44,206 nt of DNA from Rhodothermales bacterium (GCA_024711125.1 JANJTM010000080.1:1-44206), one strand, 5' to 3'. Shown: positions 24,973 to 33,897, counted from the first letter of the stretch. Made by a program: numbers and translations. Notes: a model not told the origin generated them from the letters alone.

Positions 24973-26111
24973 GCCGACGCCGCCTCGAGCACCCGCCGAT
25001 ACTCCGTCTCGCTCCACGGCCGCGGGTTCGAACCGTTGGAGCCGTTCGTCACGGCGAGCTTCGAGAGATCGGCGAACGAATCCGGCGCGATGCCCAGCGT
25101 GCGGAACGGAGGAATGCCGCAGCGCACCGCAAGACCGTCGAGGCGGTCGAGGAACGCCGCGGCGCCCCCGGGCTCCGAGCCGGCGGTCCGGCCCGAAACC
25201 GCCGATTCGAGGCGGGACAGGGGCCCGGCAGCCACCTCGCCGTGCTCGCGCAATACCGGCACCAGCAGCATGGCGTTCACGAGCCCGTGCGCGTGGTCGA
25301 ACCGGCCGCCGATCGATTCGCTGAGGCAGTGCACCGCGCCCACGTCGGCGTTTCCGAACGCCATTCCGGCGAGGGTGGACGCGAGCATGACCTGGGCACG
25401 CGCCTCCGCATCGCCGGCGGGGTCGGCCACGGCGCGTTCGAGCCAGGTGCAGAGGAGCGCGACGGCCTTCTCGGCGAGCGCGTCCGACGCGGGGTTCGAG
25501 CAGTTGGCGAGGACGGCCTCGACCGCGTGGGTCATCGCGTCCATGCCGGTCGCCGCGATGAGCGGGGGAGGCGCGGAAGCGAGCACGTCCGCGTCCACGA
25601 TCGCCCACGCGGGGAACATGCCGTCGCCCTTGACCGAGATCTTGCGTCCTTCTTCGGGCACGGTCAGCACCGAGACCCACGTCACCTCGGATCCCGTTCC
25701 GCACGTCGTCGGGATCGCGACGAGGGGTGCCGACGGGCTTTCGGAGCGGTTGCGCCCCTCGTAGTCGCGGCAGCTTCCGGAGTTGGTGAGCAGCAGCGCG
25801 ACGCCCTTCGCGGCGTCGATCGCGCTGCCCCCGCCGACCGCCACGACGGACGCGCAGCCGGCTTCGCGGGCCTCCCGGGCGAGGCAATCCACCGTGCCGA
25901 CCCTCGGGTTCGGCTCGACGCCGTCGAGCACCAGGGCGTCGCGACCGGCCCCGGAGAGCAGGGCGAGCACCCGGTCCACCCACCCGGCGCCGCGGACGCC
26001 GGGATCGGAGACCACGGCCATCCGGCCCGCCGGGAGCGTCCCGGCGATCCCGGTAAGCTGTTCCAGCGATCCCGGGGCTATGTGGGTACGGGTCGGAAGT
26101 CGGAATGCCAT
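24969..26111 (-). CDS. Iron-containing (group III) alcohol dehydrogenase
   Basis: A 380-residue group III alcohol dehydrogenase. It shows the NAD(P)-binding GGGSAIDAAKG, the TTCGTGSEVT segment and metal ligands in GMDAMTHAVEA and in GAVHCLSESIGGRFDHAHG. Members include FucO, which interconverts L-lactaldehyde and 1,2-propanediol, so a link to 6-deoxy-sugar breakdown is attractive. However, the gene is on the opposite strand, and only 15 bp separate it from the upstream CtpA protease gene, so it may be co-transcribed with that instead. The diketo-hydrolase route makes lactate directly and needs no lactaldehyde reductase. Substrate unassigned. Confidence 0.85.
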   Translation of the reverse strand: MAFRLPTRTHIAPGSLEQLTGIAGTLPAGRMAVVSDPGVRGAGWVDRVLALLSGAGRDALVLDGVEPNPRVGTVDCLAREAREAGCASVVAVGGGSAIDAAKGVALLLTNSGSCRDYEGRNRSESPSAPLVAIPTTCGTGSEVTWVSVLTVPEEGRKISVKGDGMFPAWAIVDADVLASAPPPLIAATGMDAMTHAVEAVLANCSNPASDALAEKAVALLCTWLERAVADPAGDAEARAQVMLASTLAGMAFGNADVGAVHCLSESIGGRFDHAHGLVNAMLLVPVLREHGEVAAGPLSRLESAVSGRTAGSEPGGAAAFLDRLDGLAVRCGIPPFRTLGIAPDSFADLSKLAVTNGSNGSNPRPWSETEYRRVLEAASA

Positions 26112-26126
26112 CGCCGGCCCGCTTCG

Positions 26127-27827
26127 TCAGTTGCCGCCGACGGGCCGCGTGGCCGGGCCGCTGCCCAGCTTCTCGAGGGCCTCGGCGTCGGCCCAATGGT
26201 CCATGGCGGCCTGGACGATCGGGTCGATGGGATTGAAGATGGGGAACCAGATCTCGCTGCGGTACAGCCGCTGACCGACGCGGGCCTTCATGACGGTGCG
26301 TAGCGTGGGATCGATCCGCTCGGCATCGCTGCGGGCGAACACGCCGGAGGAATCATTCCCGGCGGCGTCGGCGAGCGTGAGCTTCTCCTTCGCGGCGTAC
26401 TCCCAGAAGCCCCGCATGAAGTCGTCGTCGATGCGGAACCTCTCCACGAACTCCTGCCTGCGCCCCTCGGTCCACGTCGCGCGCATGGCGTCCTCGTTGT
26501 CGAGGAACCACTGACGGGCGTAGAGCACGTCCAGTCCGCGGGCCACGACGGTGCGCATCAGGCGCGAATTCATGGGCGCCGTCGAATCGGGCGCAACCAC
26601 GATGTCGGGCATCACGCCGCCCCCGCCGAAGACCGTGCGGCCGTGCAGCGTGCTGAACCGCAGCGAATCGGGCACATCCTCGAGGTACTCGGCCGTGCGG
26701 TACGTGGCGTCGTTGAGATCGTCGAATTTCGACGCGTAGTACTCCTCCATATCCCCGTTCTCGTAGGGCGTCTGGATGAGCCGGCCCGAGGGCATGTAGT
26801 ACCGGGATACCGTCAGCTGGATGATCGAGCCGTCGCGCAGCTGGTAGGGCCGCTGGACGAGCCCCTTGCCGAACGTCCGACGGCCCAGGACGAGCGCGCG
26901 GTCATGATCCTGGACCGCGCCCGAGATGATTTCGCTGCCCGAGGCGGTGTTCTCGTTGACCAGCACGATGACGGGGCCGGTCTCGAAGGAGCCTCCGGCC
27001 GTGGTCCGGTCGGTCTCTTCCTCGTTCGCGTTACGGCTGCGGGTGTACACCACCGTTCCGCCTCCGGCGAGCAGTTCGTCGGCGACCTGCACGGCGGTCT
27101 GCTTGATACCCCCGGGGTTGTCCCGCAGGTCGAGTACCAGGCGCTGCATGCCCTGCCCCTTCAGCCGGTTCAGGTGTTCCATGAACTCCTGGTGGGTCGT
27201 CATGGCGAAACGCCCGATGCGGATATACCCCGTGACGTCGTCGATCATGTAGGAGCCGTCGATCGAAAAGAGCGGAATGCGTCCGCGCGTGATCACGACG
27301 TCCATCGCGGTGCGATTGCCGCGCCGAAGGATGGACAGGGTGACCGGGGTTCCGACCGGACCCCGGATGAGGTCCTGGATGCCGGTCGAGATCAGCCCGA
27401 TCACGCTCGAGTCGTTGACGGCGAGGATGCGGTCGCCCGGCATGAGGCCTACCGCCTCGCTCGGACCGTCCGGGATGATGGAGGTCACGCGCGCCGTGTC
27501 GTCAGGGGGCGATTCGAACCAGATGCCGATGCCGCCGAACGAGCCCTGGTAGCCCTCCTGGACCCGCGGCACGAGGTCCTTGTTGATGTACGACGAGTGC
27601 GGATCCAACTCCTTGAGCATCGCCTCGATCGCCTTGGTCACGAGCCGTTCCGAGGGTACGTCCTCGACGTACGACTTGTCGATCAGGACATAGGCGTCCT
27701 CGAGTTTGCGCAACTGCTCCAGCGAGTCGGGTCCGCGCAGGAGGTGCCCGAAACGGGCGCCGGCCAGGATTCCGACCGCGAAGAGCAGGATGGCGGGGAG
27801 GACGTAACGCGTGAGCTTCGAGGACAT
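26127..27827 (-). CDS. ctpA: C-terminal processing protease, S41 family (CtpA-like)
   Basis: A membrane-anchored periplasmic serine protease of 566 residues. After one transmembrane segment (residues 8-27) come a PDZ domain (about 95-180, with GGIGIWF and SEAVGLMPGDRI) and the S41 core (VLDLRDNPGG, 231-240). The catalytic pair is S296 in NENTASGSE and K321 in TFGKGLVQ. A C-terminal extension of about 200 residues has no match I recognise. I used the ATG at 27827; an in-frame ATG at 27857 with a weak GAGGGCGA upstream would add ten residues before the anchor. The gene diverges from the ECF sigma factor gene. Confidence 0.9.
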   Translation of the reverse strand: MSSKLTRYVLPAILLFAVGILAGARFGHLLRGPDSLEQLRKLEDAYVLIDKSYVEDVPSERLVTKAIEAMLKELDPHSSYINKDLVPRVQEGYQGSFGGIGIWFESPPDDTARVTSIIPDGPSEAVGLMPGDRILAVNDSSVIGLISTGIQDLIRGPVGTPVTLSILRRGNRTAMDVVITRGRIPLFSIDGSYMIDDVTGYIRIGRFAMTTHQEFMEHLNRLKGQGMQRLVLDLRDNPGGIKQTAVQVADELLAGGGTVVYTRSRNANEEETDRTTAGGSFETGPVIVLVNENTASGSEIISGAVQDHDRALVLGRRTFGKGLVQRPYQLRDGSIIQLTVSRYYMPSGRLIQTPYENGDMEEYYASKFDDLNDATYRTAEYLEDVPDSLRFSTLHGRTVFGGGGVMPDIVVAPDSTAPMNSRLMRTVVARGLDVLYARQWFLDNEDAMRATWTEGRRQEFVERFRIDDDFMRGFWEYAAKEKLTLADAAGNDSSGVFARSDAERIDPTLRTVMKARVGQRLYRSEIWFPIFNPIDPIVQAAMDHWADAEALEKLGSGPATRPVGGN

Positions 27828-27919
27828 GGGTAGTCGCGGGGAGGTAGACCCCTTCATTCGCCCTCGGGCGCGATTTGTTTCTCGCCCGTCGAGGGTCACG
27901 GCTCTCGAGCCCCGTGCGC

Positions 27920-27946
27920 TGTAACCTGCCGGAGATCCCGTTCGTC
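27920..27946 (+). promoter_or_regulatory. ECF-type promoter candidate for the sigma factor operon
   Basis: TGTAACC at 27920-27926 and CGTC at 27943-27946 are separated by 16 bp, the spacing and sequence type expected of many ECF sigma promoters (a GTAAC/GAAC-like -35 and a CGTC -10). Transcription would begin near 27953, about 23 bp before the GTG start. Autoregulation is usual in such operons. Assignment is by pattern only. Confidence 0.55.
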
Positions 27947-27975
27947 CTTGCAGGGAGGCCCAGGAACCGACCCCC

Positions 27976-28494
27976 GTGACACTCGCCGATTTCGAACAGA
28001 TCCTGCTGCGGGACCGCGACCGGGTCTTCGGTTATGCCGTCCGGATGATGGGCGACCGCGAGGAAGCGGCCGACCTCGTCCAGGACGCCATGCTGAAGCT
28101 CTGGTCGCACCGCGAGGCGGTGTCGGCCGAGGGTGCGACGGGCTGGCTGATCCGGGTGACGAGGAACGCGTGCCTCGACGCCTTGCGCCGACGTTCGTTC
28201 GAGAACGGCCTGTTCGTGCGGGAGGACCTCGCCCCCGATCCCGAGGGCGACGACCCCGAGCCCGACCGGGTGCTCTCGATCCTGGAATTGCGGGCGTGCC
28301 TGGATCGCCTGGTGGCACGGCTTCGCGAACCGTACCGCAGCATCCTGATCCTCCGTGAGGTCGAGGACTACCGCTACGACGAGATCGCGGCGGCGCTGGA
28401 CCTCCCGCTGACGACCGTGAAAGTGTACCTGCACCGTGCCCGGCACATGCTGAAGGCGTCCATCGCGCCCGAGGCCGTGCGCGAGCACGTATGA
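27976..28494 (+). CDS. ECF-subfamily RNA polymerase sigma factor
   Basis: A 172-residue sigma-70 family protein with region 2 (about 8-75: VFGYAVRMMGDREEAADLVQDAMLKLW) and region 4 (about 108-160: PYRSILILREVEDYRYDEIAAALDLPLTTVKVYLHRAR). Region 3 is absent, as in all ECF factors. The start is GTG at 27976, giving the conserved N-terminus. It heads a four-gene group: the next gene, 10 bp downstream, looks like its membrane anti-sigma factor. ECF plus DUF4252 gene sets are common in Bacteroidota, and their signal is generally unknown. Confidence 0.93.
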   Translation: MTLADFEQILLRDRDRVFGYAVRMMGDREEAADLVQDAMLKLWSHREAVSAEGATGWLIRVTRNACLDALRRRSFENGLFVREDLAPDPEGDDPEPDRVLSILELRACLDRLVARLREPYRSILILREVEDYRYDEIAAALDLPLTTVKVYLHRARHMLKASIAPEAVREHV

Positions 28495-28504
28495 CGAGAC
28501 GACC

Positions 28505-28987
28505 ATGACCGATCCGTATCCACAGGAGCCCGACGGGCCGCATTTCCCCGGGGACGCCCCCGATCGGCTCGATGCGCTGCTCGACCGGGAACTCAAGGGC
28601 CTCGCTCGCGAGACCTTTCCGACCGACCGGTTGTCGTTCGTGCTCACGACGGCCCGTCGCGACGCCCGCCGCGACGCGTGGAGCCGGTTCGTGGCCTGGC
28701 TGCGCGCAATGCCTGCCGCGGATCTGCGGCCGGCATTCGCGATGGCGGCGCTGACGGTGATCACCGTCACGGCGGCCCTGTGGGGTCATCCGGGGCGGAA
28801 TCGTCCGCCGGTCGACCCTGCCGTCGCCGAAGCGCTAGACCAGGTACGCTGGACGCTCGGATTCCTCTCCGGCGTGTCCGAGCGCACCGGCGCCTCGGTG
28901 CGGGACGACATACTCGCCCCGCACGTCGTGCAGCCCCTCCAGGACGCTGCGACCCTCGTCTTTCAAGAACCCGCCACCCTGAACTGA
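28505..28987 (+). CDS. Probable single-pass membrane anti-sigma factor
   Basis: A 160-residue protein I do not recognise by motif. Its N-terminal half (about 1-75) is charged and should be cytoplasmic, with LDALLDRELKGLARETFP. One hydrophobic segment follows (about 79-92, FAMAALTVITVTAALW), then a periplasmic tail of about 65 residues. No zinc-binding HxxxCxxC is present. Topology, size and placement directly after the ECF sigma gene are the only evidence for an anti-sigma role. Confidence 0.6.
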   Translation: MTDPYPQEPDGPHFPGDAPDRLDALLDRELKGLARETFPTDRLSFVLTTARRDARRDAWSRFVAWLRAMPAADLRPAFAMAALTVITVTAALWGHPGRNRPPVDPAVAEALDQVRWTLGFLSGVSERTGASVRDDILAPHVVQPLQDAATLVFQEPATLN

Positions 28988-28995
28988 GAACCGCC

Positions 28996-29532
28996 ATGTT
29001 CCGTGTACTCCTTCTTTCGGCCGTCCTCGTCGCGGCCGCGCTTCCGGCCTCGGCCCGGCAACGCCCCGAGGGCGATCCCGGCTACGTCGATCCGACGCGC
29101 ATCGAGGAACTCGTCCGCTCCGAGGCGACCCTCGAGGTCAATCTCAGCGGCTCCCTGCTGCGCATGGTCGCCGAAGCCGCCCGCGAAGACGACCGGGGCC
29201 TGTACGACCTCCTCTCCAAGATCCGCGGCCTGTACGTTCGAGGCTATACCCTCACGGGAGACGACGCGGCCGCGATCTCGGCCCGCTTCAACGATGTCGC
29301 CCGGTCGCTTTCCGCATCAGGCTGGGAGCGGGTCGTGCGCGTGCGCGAGGGCGACGAGACGGTCCACGTGCTCGTCAAGGCCCTCGACGACCGAATCCAG
29401 GGACTCGCCGTGCTGGTGTCGTCACCCGGCGAGAACGAGACGGTGTTCGTGAACATCGTCGGAGAGATCCGACCCGAAGAGATCGGGCGCATCGGGCGGC
29501 GCTTCCGCATCGAAGCCATCGACAACCTGTGA
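28996..29532 (+). CDS. DUF4252-like exported protein
   Basis: A 178-residue protein with a signal peptide (FRVLLLSAVLVAAALPASA). The mature part contains the pattern LYDLLSKIRGLYVRGYT...GWERVVRVREGDETVHVLVK...AVLVSSPGENETVFVNIVGEI, which matches my recollection of DUF4252. These small envelope proteins are frequently found next to ECF sigma genes in Bacteroidota, and their role is unknown. It begins 8 bp after the probable anti-sigma gene and is followed by a diverged paralogue. It may be a target of, or part of the input to, the sigma factor. Confidence 0.7.
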   Translation: MFRVLLLSAVLVAAALPASARQRPEGDPGYVDPTRIEELVRSEATLEVNLSGSLLRMVAEAAREDDRGLYDLLSKIRGLYVRGYTLTGDDAAAISARFNDVARSLSASGWERVVRVREGDETVHVLVKALDDRIQGLAVLVSSPGENETVFVNIVGEIRPEEIGRIGRRFRIEAIDNL

Positions 29533-29576
29533 GGCATCCCAACGCCGCCCTGTCCACCCCGTCCCGCCCGAACGCC

Positions 29577-30119
29577 ATGCGCCGTGTCCTGTCCGTACTC
29601 CTGATCGTCCCGATCCTCTCGGGGTGTCTCGTTTCCCGGGAAATTTCGCACCTTCGTCGGGATGCGGAGCGGGCGCTCGGCACGCCGCTCGAGCGGGAGT
29701 TCGTCATCACCCTCGGCCCGCGCACGTTCCGGGCGGTCGGATGGGTGGCGCGGCGCGTGCCCGACCCCTGGCTGCAGATGGCCGGCGACATGGCGGGCGA
29801 GATCGAACGGGTGAAGGTCGGAGTCTTTCGGGCCGAGGAGCGGCCCGACTCGGTGCGGCTGGGACCGTCGACGATGCCCCGCCTGGCGTCGTCCGGGTGG
29901 GACGTGCTGGCCCGGACCCGATCCGGGGACGCCGCCACGTGGGTCATGACCCGGGAGCGGCACGGGAGCGTGCGCGACCTCCTCGTGCTCACATTCGACG
30001 GCAGCGAACTCGTCGTGGTGCGCTTCGAGGGCTGGCTCGACGCGATCGTGGAGCGCGCGCTCGCAGACCGGGGGTTCCTCGGGGAGATGACCGGCGAGTC
30101 GCTCCGGATTCCGGGCTGA
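29577..30119 (+). CDS. DUF4252-like lipoprotein
   Basis: A 181-residue lipoprotein with signal LSVLLIVPILSGC and the lipidated cysteine at about residue 16. Its second half follows the preceding protein: IERVKVGVFRAEERP, then GWDVLARTRSGDAATWVM, then LLVLTFDGSELVVVRFEG. The two genes therefore look like an old duplication with different anchoring. An in-frame GTG at 29529 overlapping the previous stop would put 16 extra residues before the signal. I prefer the ATG at 29577 because it starts MRRVLS, a normal lipoprotein signal. Confidence 0.65.
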   Translation: MRRVLSVLLIVPILSGCLVSREISHLRRDAERALGTPLEREFVITLGPRTFRAVGWVARRVPDPWLQMAGDMAGEIERVKVGVFRAEERPDSVRLGPSTMPRLASSGWDVLARTRSGDAATWVMTRERHGSVRDLLVLTFDGSELVVVRFEGWLDAIVERALADRGFLGEMTGESLRIPG

Positions 30120-30238
30120 CGGGGCGTCCACGAAGAAACACGCAGGGCCGATTCTCGTACTGTCGGCGCGGCATGGCGAGCGTTTCGGGGGGTACCCGGG
30201 GGCGCGGCGTGCCACACCGAAACGAATACCATCTGCCC

Positions 30239-30838
30239 ATGCGAAGCAAGGGACTGCTGATCGTGCTCCTCGTCATCGTGCTCGGCTCGTTCGCCGGGTG
30301 CGCGGGGTGCGGAACCTACAACGGCCTCGTGGCCGCCGACGAATCGGTCGACCAGGCCTGGGCCGACGTCGAGACCCAATACCAGCGCCGCAGCGACCTC
30401 ATTCCGAACCTCGTGTCGACCGTCCAGGGGGCGGCCAATTTCGAGCGCGAGACGTTGGAGGCCGTCACCTCGGCCCGGGCGCGGGCGACCGGTATCACGC
30501 TCACGGCCGACGATCTCGGCGATCCGGCGAAGATGCAGGCGTACATGGAAGCCCAGGCCGCCCTGGGGGGCGCACTTGGCCGTTTGCTGGCCGTATCGGA
30601 GAATTACCCCGAACTGCGGGCTACCGAGTCCTTCAGCCAGCTCCAGGCGCAGCTCGAGGGCACGGAGAACCGCATCAATACGGCACGACGCGACTACAAC
30701 GAGGCGGTTCGGGGTTACAATACGCAGGTCAGGCGATTCCCCGCGTCGATCATCGCCTCGATGACCGGTTTCGAGCGCCGCACCCCGTTCGAGGCCGATC
30801 CGGGAGCGGAAAAGGCTCCAGTCGTCGAATTCAACTGA
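30239..30838 (+). CDS. lemA: LemA family protein (predicted lipoprotein)
   Basis: A 199-residue LemA protein. The core reads YNGLVAADESVDQAWADVETQYQRRSDLIPNLVSTV, followed by long helices and TARRDYNEAVRGYNTQVRRFP, all typical of the family. The N-terminus looks like a lipoprotein signal (VLGSFAGC, cysteine near residue 21) instead of the plain membrane anchor of many LemA proteins. LemA genes are often paired with TPM-domain genes, as here with the gene 47 bp downstream. The precise function in the envelope is not known. Confidence 0.9.
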   Translation: MRSKGLLIVLLVIVLGSFAGCAGCGTYNGLVAADESVDQAWADVETQYQRRSDLIPNLVSTVQGAANFERETLEAVTSARARATGITLTADDLGDPAKMQAYMEAQAALGGALGRLLAVSENYPELRATESFSQLQAQLEGTENRINTARRDYNEAVRGYNTQVRRFPASIIASMTGFERRTPFEADPGAEKAPVVEFN

Positions 30839-30885
30839 CCGCCACGCCCGGGGTCGGGCGTGTCCGCCCGGCCCCGGATGCCATC

Positions 30886-31707
30886 ATGACCGGATCGATC
30901 GCCCGTGGGACCCGCCTTGCAGCGCGTTCCGGACTCGTTCTTGCCGCCTTTCTCTTCGCGGCCCTGCCCGCTGACGGACAGCGGGTGCAGGTGATTCCGC
31001 CGTCCGGCCTGTGGGTGACCGATCGGGCGGACCTGTTGTCGGATTCGGAGGAGCGCCTTCTTTCGGCGCGACTGGCGAGTTTCGCCGATTCCACGTCGAC
31101 GCAGGTCCTCATCGTGACCCTGCCGTCGCTCGAAGGAGCCGAGCCCGTGGAGTACGCGGTGGAGCTGGGCCGGGCGTGGGGCGTCGGCCAGGAGGGGCGG
31201 GACAACGGGGTCGTGATCCTGGTCTCGAGGGACGACCGGCAGCTCTTCATCGCGCCGGGATACGGTCTCGAGGGCAGCCTCACCGACGCGGCGGCCAGTA
31301 CGATCGTGCGCCGGATCATGCTGCCGAGATTCCGCGAGGGGGCGTTCTACCAGGGACTGTCGGACGGCGTCGATGCCGTCATGCTGACCGTGAAGGGCGA
31401 GTTCGAGGCCATCGAACCGGAGTCGTCGGGCGGTGGCGGGCCGAACCTTCTCTTCCTTTTCGTGATCGCCGTGATCCTGTTCATCGTGATCACCGAGGCG
31501 CGCTCATCGGGCAAGGGCCCGGGCTCGCCGAAGCGACGCCGCCATGCGTCCGGCCCCGTCATCCTGTGGGGCGGAGGTTTCGGTGGAGGCGGCGGCGGCT
31601 CGTTCGGGGGATTCGGCGGCGGCGGGTTCGGTGGTGGAGGCGGATTCGGTGGTTTTTCCGGCGGCGGCGGCTCCTTCGGGGGCGGCGGTGCCGGGGGCGG
31701 TTGGTAG
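30886..31707 (+). CDS. TPM-domain membrane protein with glycine-rich C-terminus
   Basis: A 273-residue protein: signal peptide (to about residue 30), a TPM domain (about 38-165) with LWVTDRADLLSDSEERLL, TSTQVLIVTLPSLEG, RAWGVGQEGRDNGVVILVS and APGYGLEGSLTD, one transmembrane segment (about 188-203) and a tail of nearly pure glycine, serine and phenylalanine. The glycine-rich end is common in this family. It follows lemA, a conserved pairing. TPM domains have been linked to phosphatase activity and to photosystem repair in plants; the bacterial role is unclear. Confidence 0.87.
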   Translation: MTGSIARGTRLAARSGLVLAAFLFAALPADGQRVQVIPPSGLWVTDRADLLSDSEERLLSARLASFADSTSTQVLIVTLPSLEGAEPVEYAVELGRAWGVGQEGRDNGVVILVSRDDRQLFIAPGYGLEGSLTDAAASTIVRRIMLPRFREGAFYQGLSDGVDAVMLTVKGEFEAIEPESSGGGGPNLLFLFVIAVILFIVITEARSSGKGPGSPKRRRHASGPVILWGGGFGGGGGGSFGGFGGGGFGGGGGFGGFSGGGGSFGGGGAGGGW

Positions 31708-31721
31708 CAGTACCGCGTGCC

Positions 31722-32048
31722 ATGAGCCGGATCGAAGCCCTCCTCGCGTTTCTCTCCGACGATCCCGACGATCCGTTCACGCGGTTCGCGCTCGCCACCG
31801 AATACCGCAAGGCGGGACGACTGGGAGAAGCGATCGCGACATTCGAGGAACTGCGGGATCGGGATCCTTCCTACGTCGGAACGTACTTCCACCTCGGCAA
31901 GGCCTACGCGGCATCCGGCCGGAAGGACAGGGCCGCCGCCACGTATCGCGATGGAATCGTGGAGGCGGCCCGTCAGCGGGACGGCCACGCCCGATCGGAA
32001 CTGCAGGCCGCGCTGCTCGAACTGGAGGATCCCGATCATGGCTCATGA
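31722..32048 (+). CDS. Small TPR-repeat protein
   Basis: A 108-residue soluble protein with about two tetratricopeptide units: PFTRFALATEYRKAGRLGEAIATFEELRDRDP, then VGTYFHLGKAYAASGRKDRAAATYRDGIVEA. No signal peptide. It starts 14 bp after the TPM gene and its last 11 bp overlap the LysM gene, so it belongs to the same transcription unit. Such proteins usually act as adaptors; partner unknown. Confidence 0.8.
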   Translation: MSRIEALLAFLSDDPDDPFTRFALATEYRKAGRLGEAIATFEELRDRDPSYVGTYFHLGKAYAASGRKDRAAATYRDGIVEAARQRDGHARSELQAALLELEDPDHGS

Positions 32049-33084
32049 ACCCAGCCGCCGCTCCTTCCCTGTCTGCTCGTTCCTTCTTGTCGCGGGACTT
32101 TCCGTCGCCGTGCTTGGGACCGCGCCCGCGGTGGCCCAGGACGTGCGCTCGCATGTCGTGCGGCCGGGCGAAACTCTTTACCGTATCGCTGCGACGTACG
32201 GGATCACGGTTCCGGAACTGAAGCGGATCAACGGCCTGACCTCCAATACCATCCGGGCCGGCCAGCGCCTGGTCGTCTCGGAAGCGGCTCCGGTCGTCGC
32301 ACCGCCCCGCGCGACCCTGACTCCGCCGCCCGCGGTGACCGAGCCGCCACCGCCGTCCGTCGCTGCCGCGGAGCCCGATCGAGCGGTAGACCCCGGGGCT
32401 GCCGGTGTCGCCCCCGCCGTGTCCCGGGCAGCCGAACGCCCGACCATGCGTCCCGGCCCCTCGGGCACGCTCATCGAGGTCGCTTACCGGTACGGGGTGC
32501 CGCTCGATTCACTGCGGAGGCTCAACCCGGATCTCCCCGTGACGTTCGATGAGGAGGACGAGCTCGTGCTTCCGGCCTCCATGGCCGTTCGCACGTACCG
32601 GGTGCGCCGCGGGGATACGCTCTTCCGCATCGCGACGGCCCACGGAACGTCGGTGGCGGCCCTTCGCGCGGCGAACGGGCTGGAACGGGACCAGGTCAAC
32701 GTGGGCCAGGTGCTTCGCGTGCCGGGAGGGGCGGCTTCCGTGCCCTCCGCGGCCACGGCGCGGCTCGAGGACGGGCTTCCACCCGTCATCGATCGGGGAC
32801 AGGCTTCGGTCTACCCCGGTCGGTTCGCGGGGCGGCTCACGTCGGCCGGCGTTCCGTACGATCCCGGGCGCTTCACGGTGGCGCACGGCTCGATTCCGAT
32901 CGGTACGGTCATTCTCGTCACCAACACCGCAAACGGGCGTTCGGCGCTGGCCGAGGTGAACGATCGCCTCCCTTCCTTGGGTGACCGCATCCTGGAGGTG
33001 TCGGCTTCCGTAGCACGGGAAATCGGACTCGCGGAACGCCCCGTGACCGTCCGCATCATCGACCCTGCCCCCGAACCCCGGTGA
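32038..33084 (+). CDS. LysM-domain protein with C-terminal RlpA-like double-psi beta-barrel
   Basis: A 348-residue exported protein likely bound to peptidoglycan. It has a signal peptide (to about residue 34), LysM 1 (38-80: VVRPGETLYRIAATYGITVPEL), a proline/alanine linker, a degenerate LysM-like segment (143-180), LysM 3 (186-228: YRVRRGDTLFRIATAHGTSVAAL) and an RlpA-like domain (about 253-342) with GQASVYPGRFAGRLTSAG, VAHGSIPIGTVILVTN and VNDRLPS. The aspartate of the family's typical lytic site is present in VNDR, so glycan cleavage is possible. It overlaps both neighbouring genes. Confidence 0.87.
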   Translation: MAHEPSRRSFPVCSFLLVAGLSVAVLGTAPAVAQDVRSHVVRPGETLYRIAATYGITVPELKRINGLTSNTIRAGQRLVVSEAAPVVAPPRATLTPPPAVTEPPPPSVAAAEPDRAVDPGAAGVAPAVSRAAERPTMRPGPSGTLIEVAYRYGVPLDSLRRLNPDLPVTFDEEDELVLPASMAVRTYRVRRGDTLFRIATAHGTSVAALRAANGLERDQVNVGQVLRVPGGAASVPSAATARLEDGLPPVIDRGQASVYPGRFAGRLTSAGVPYDPGRFTVAHGSIPIGTVILVTNTANGRSALAEVNDRLPSLGDRILEVSASVAREIGLAERPVTVRIIDPAPEPR

Positions 33085-33845
33085 GTATCGGCGACACGCT
33101 GAACGACACGCGCCTCGCGGCCTACGTCAAGGCGACACGGTCCCGCACGTACTCCTTTCTCGCGGCGCTTCCGCTTTTCGTCGCGTACGAGGTTCTCATC
33201 CGGGTCGTGAACGAGCCGGGAGCCGGCGCGGTACGTGTCGGCGCCGACGTCTGGATCAAGCAGGCGCTGGCCTGGGTCGGAGCCGACCGCATGTTCTGGG
33301 TCGGCCTGGTCGTTCTCGCGGTCGGCGCTCTCGCGGTCTGGACCGAGCGCCGTCGGCGGTGGCCCATGCGACCGGCCTGGTTCGTGGGCATGCTCGCCGA
33401 GAGCGTCGTGTATGCCGTCGTGGTGGCGTTGCTGGTGTCGAATCTCGTCGCCGGGATCTTCCATGGGCTGCATGTCCTGCCCGCCATGGCGTCGGCTCCG
33501 GACGGGTTCGGCGTTCCGACGATGCTCGCGCTCTCGCTTGGAGCCGGACTCTACGAGGAACTCGTCTTCCGCGTATTGCTGGTCACCGGGATGGCGTGGG
33601 TGCTCGAGCGTACCGGCGTGCGGCACGGCAAGGCGTACCTCGTCGCGGCACTGGTCGGTGCCCTGCTATTCAGCGCGGTGCACTACATCGGGGTGTACGG
33701 CGACCCGTTCACCTGGGTATCCTTCACCTTCCGGTTCCTCTTCGGACTCGCCCTGAACGGCCTTTACCTGGCCCGCGGCTTCGGAATCGCCGCCTGGACC
33801 CACGCGCTGTACGACGTTTTCGTCGTGACGGGAGCCTTGGGCTGA
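33081..33845 (+). CDS. CPBP family intramembrane glutamic endopeptidase
   Basis: A 254-residue multi-pass membrane protein with the Abi/CPBP (CAAX protease-like) motifs: E159-E160 and R164 in YEELVFR, H201 in SAVHY, and a later H in WTHALYD. These residues line the active site in related Rce1-type proteases. The gene starts with GTG overlapping the stop of the LysM gene by 4 bp, so it ends the envelope operon. Its substrate is unknown. Bacterial members act in protein maturation or bacteriocin self-immunity, and nothing here suggests a bacteriocin. Confidence 0.85.
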   Translation: MSIGDTLNDTRLAAYVKATRSRTYSFLAALPLFVAYEVLIRVVNEPGAGAVRVGADVWIKQALAWVGADRMFWVGLVVLAVGALAVWTERRRRWPMRPAWFVGMLAESVVYAVVVALLVSNLVAGIFHGLHVLPAMASAPDGFGVPTMLALSLGAGLYEELVFRVLLVTGMAWVLERTGVRHGKAYLVAALVGALLFSAVHYIGVYGDPFTWVSFTFRFLFGLALNGLYLARGFGIAAWTHALYDVFVVTGALG

Positions 33846-33897
33846 TCCTGCCCGCAACCCGGACGCCCCAGCGCGGTTCATGATCGAGGACGCCCAC

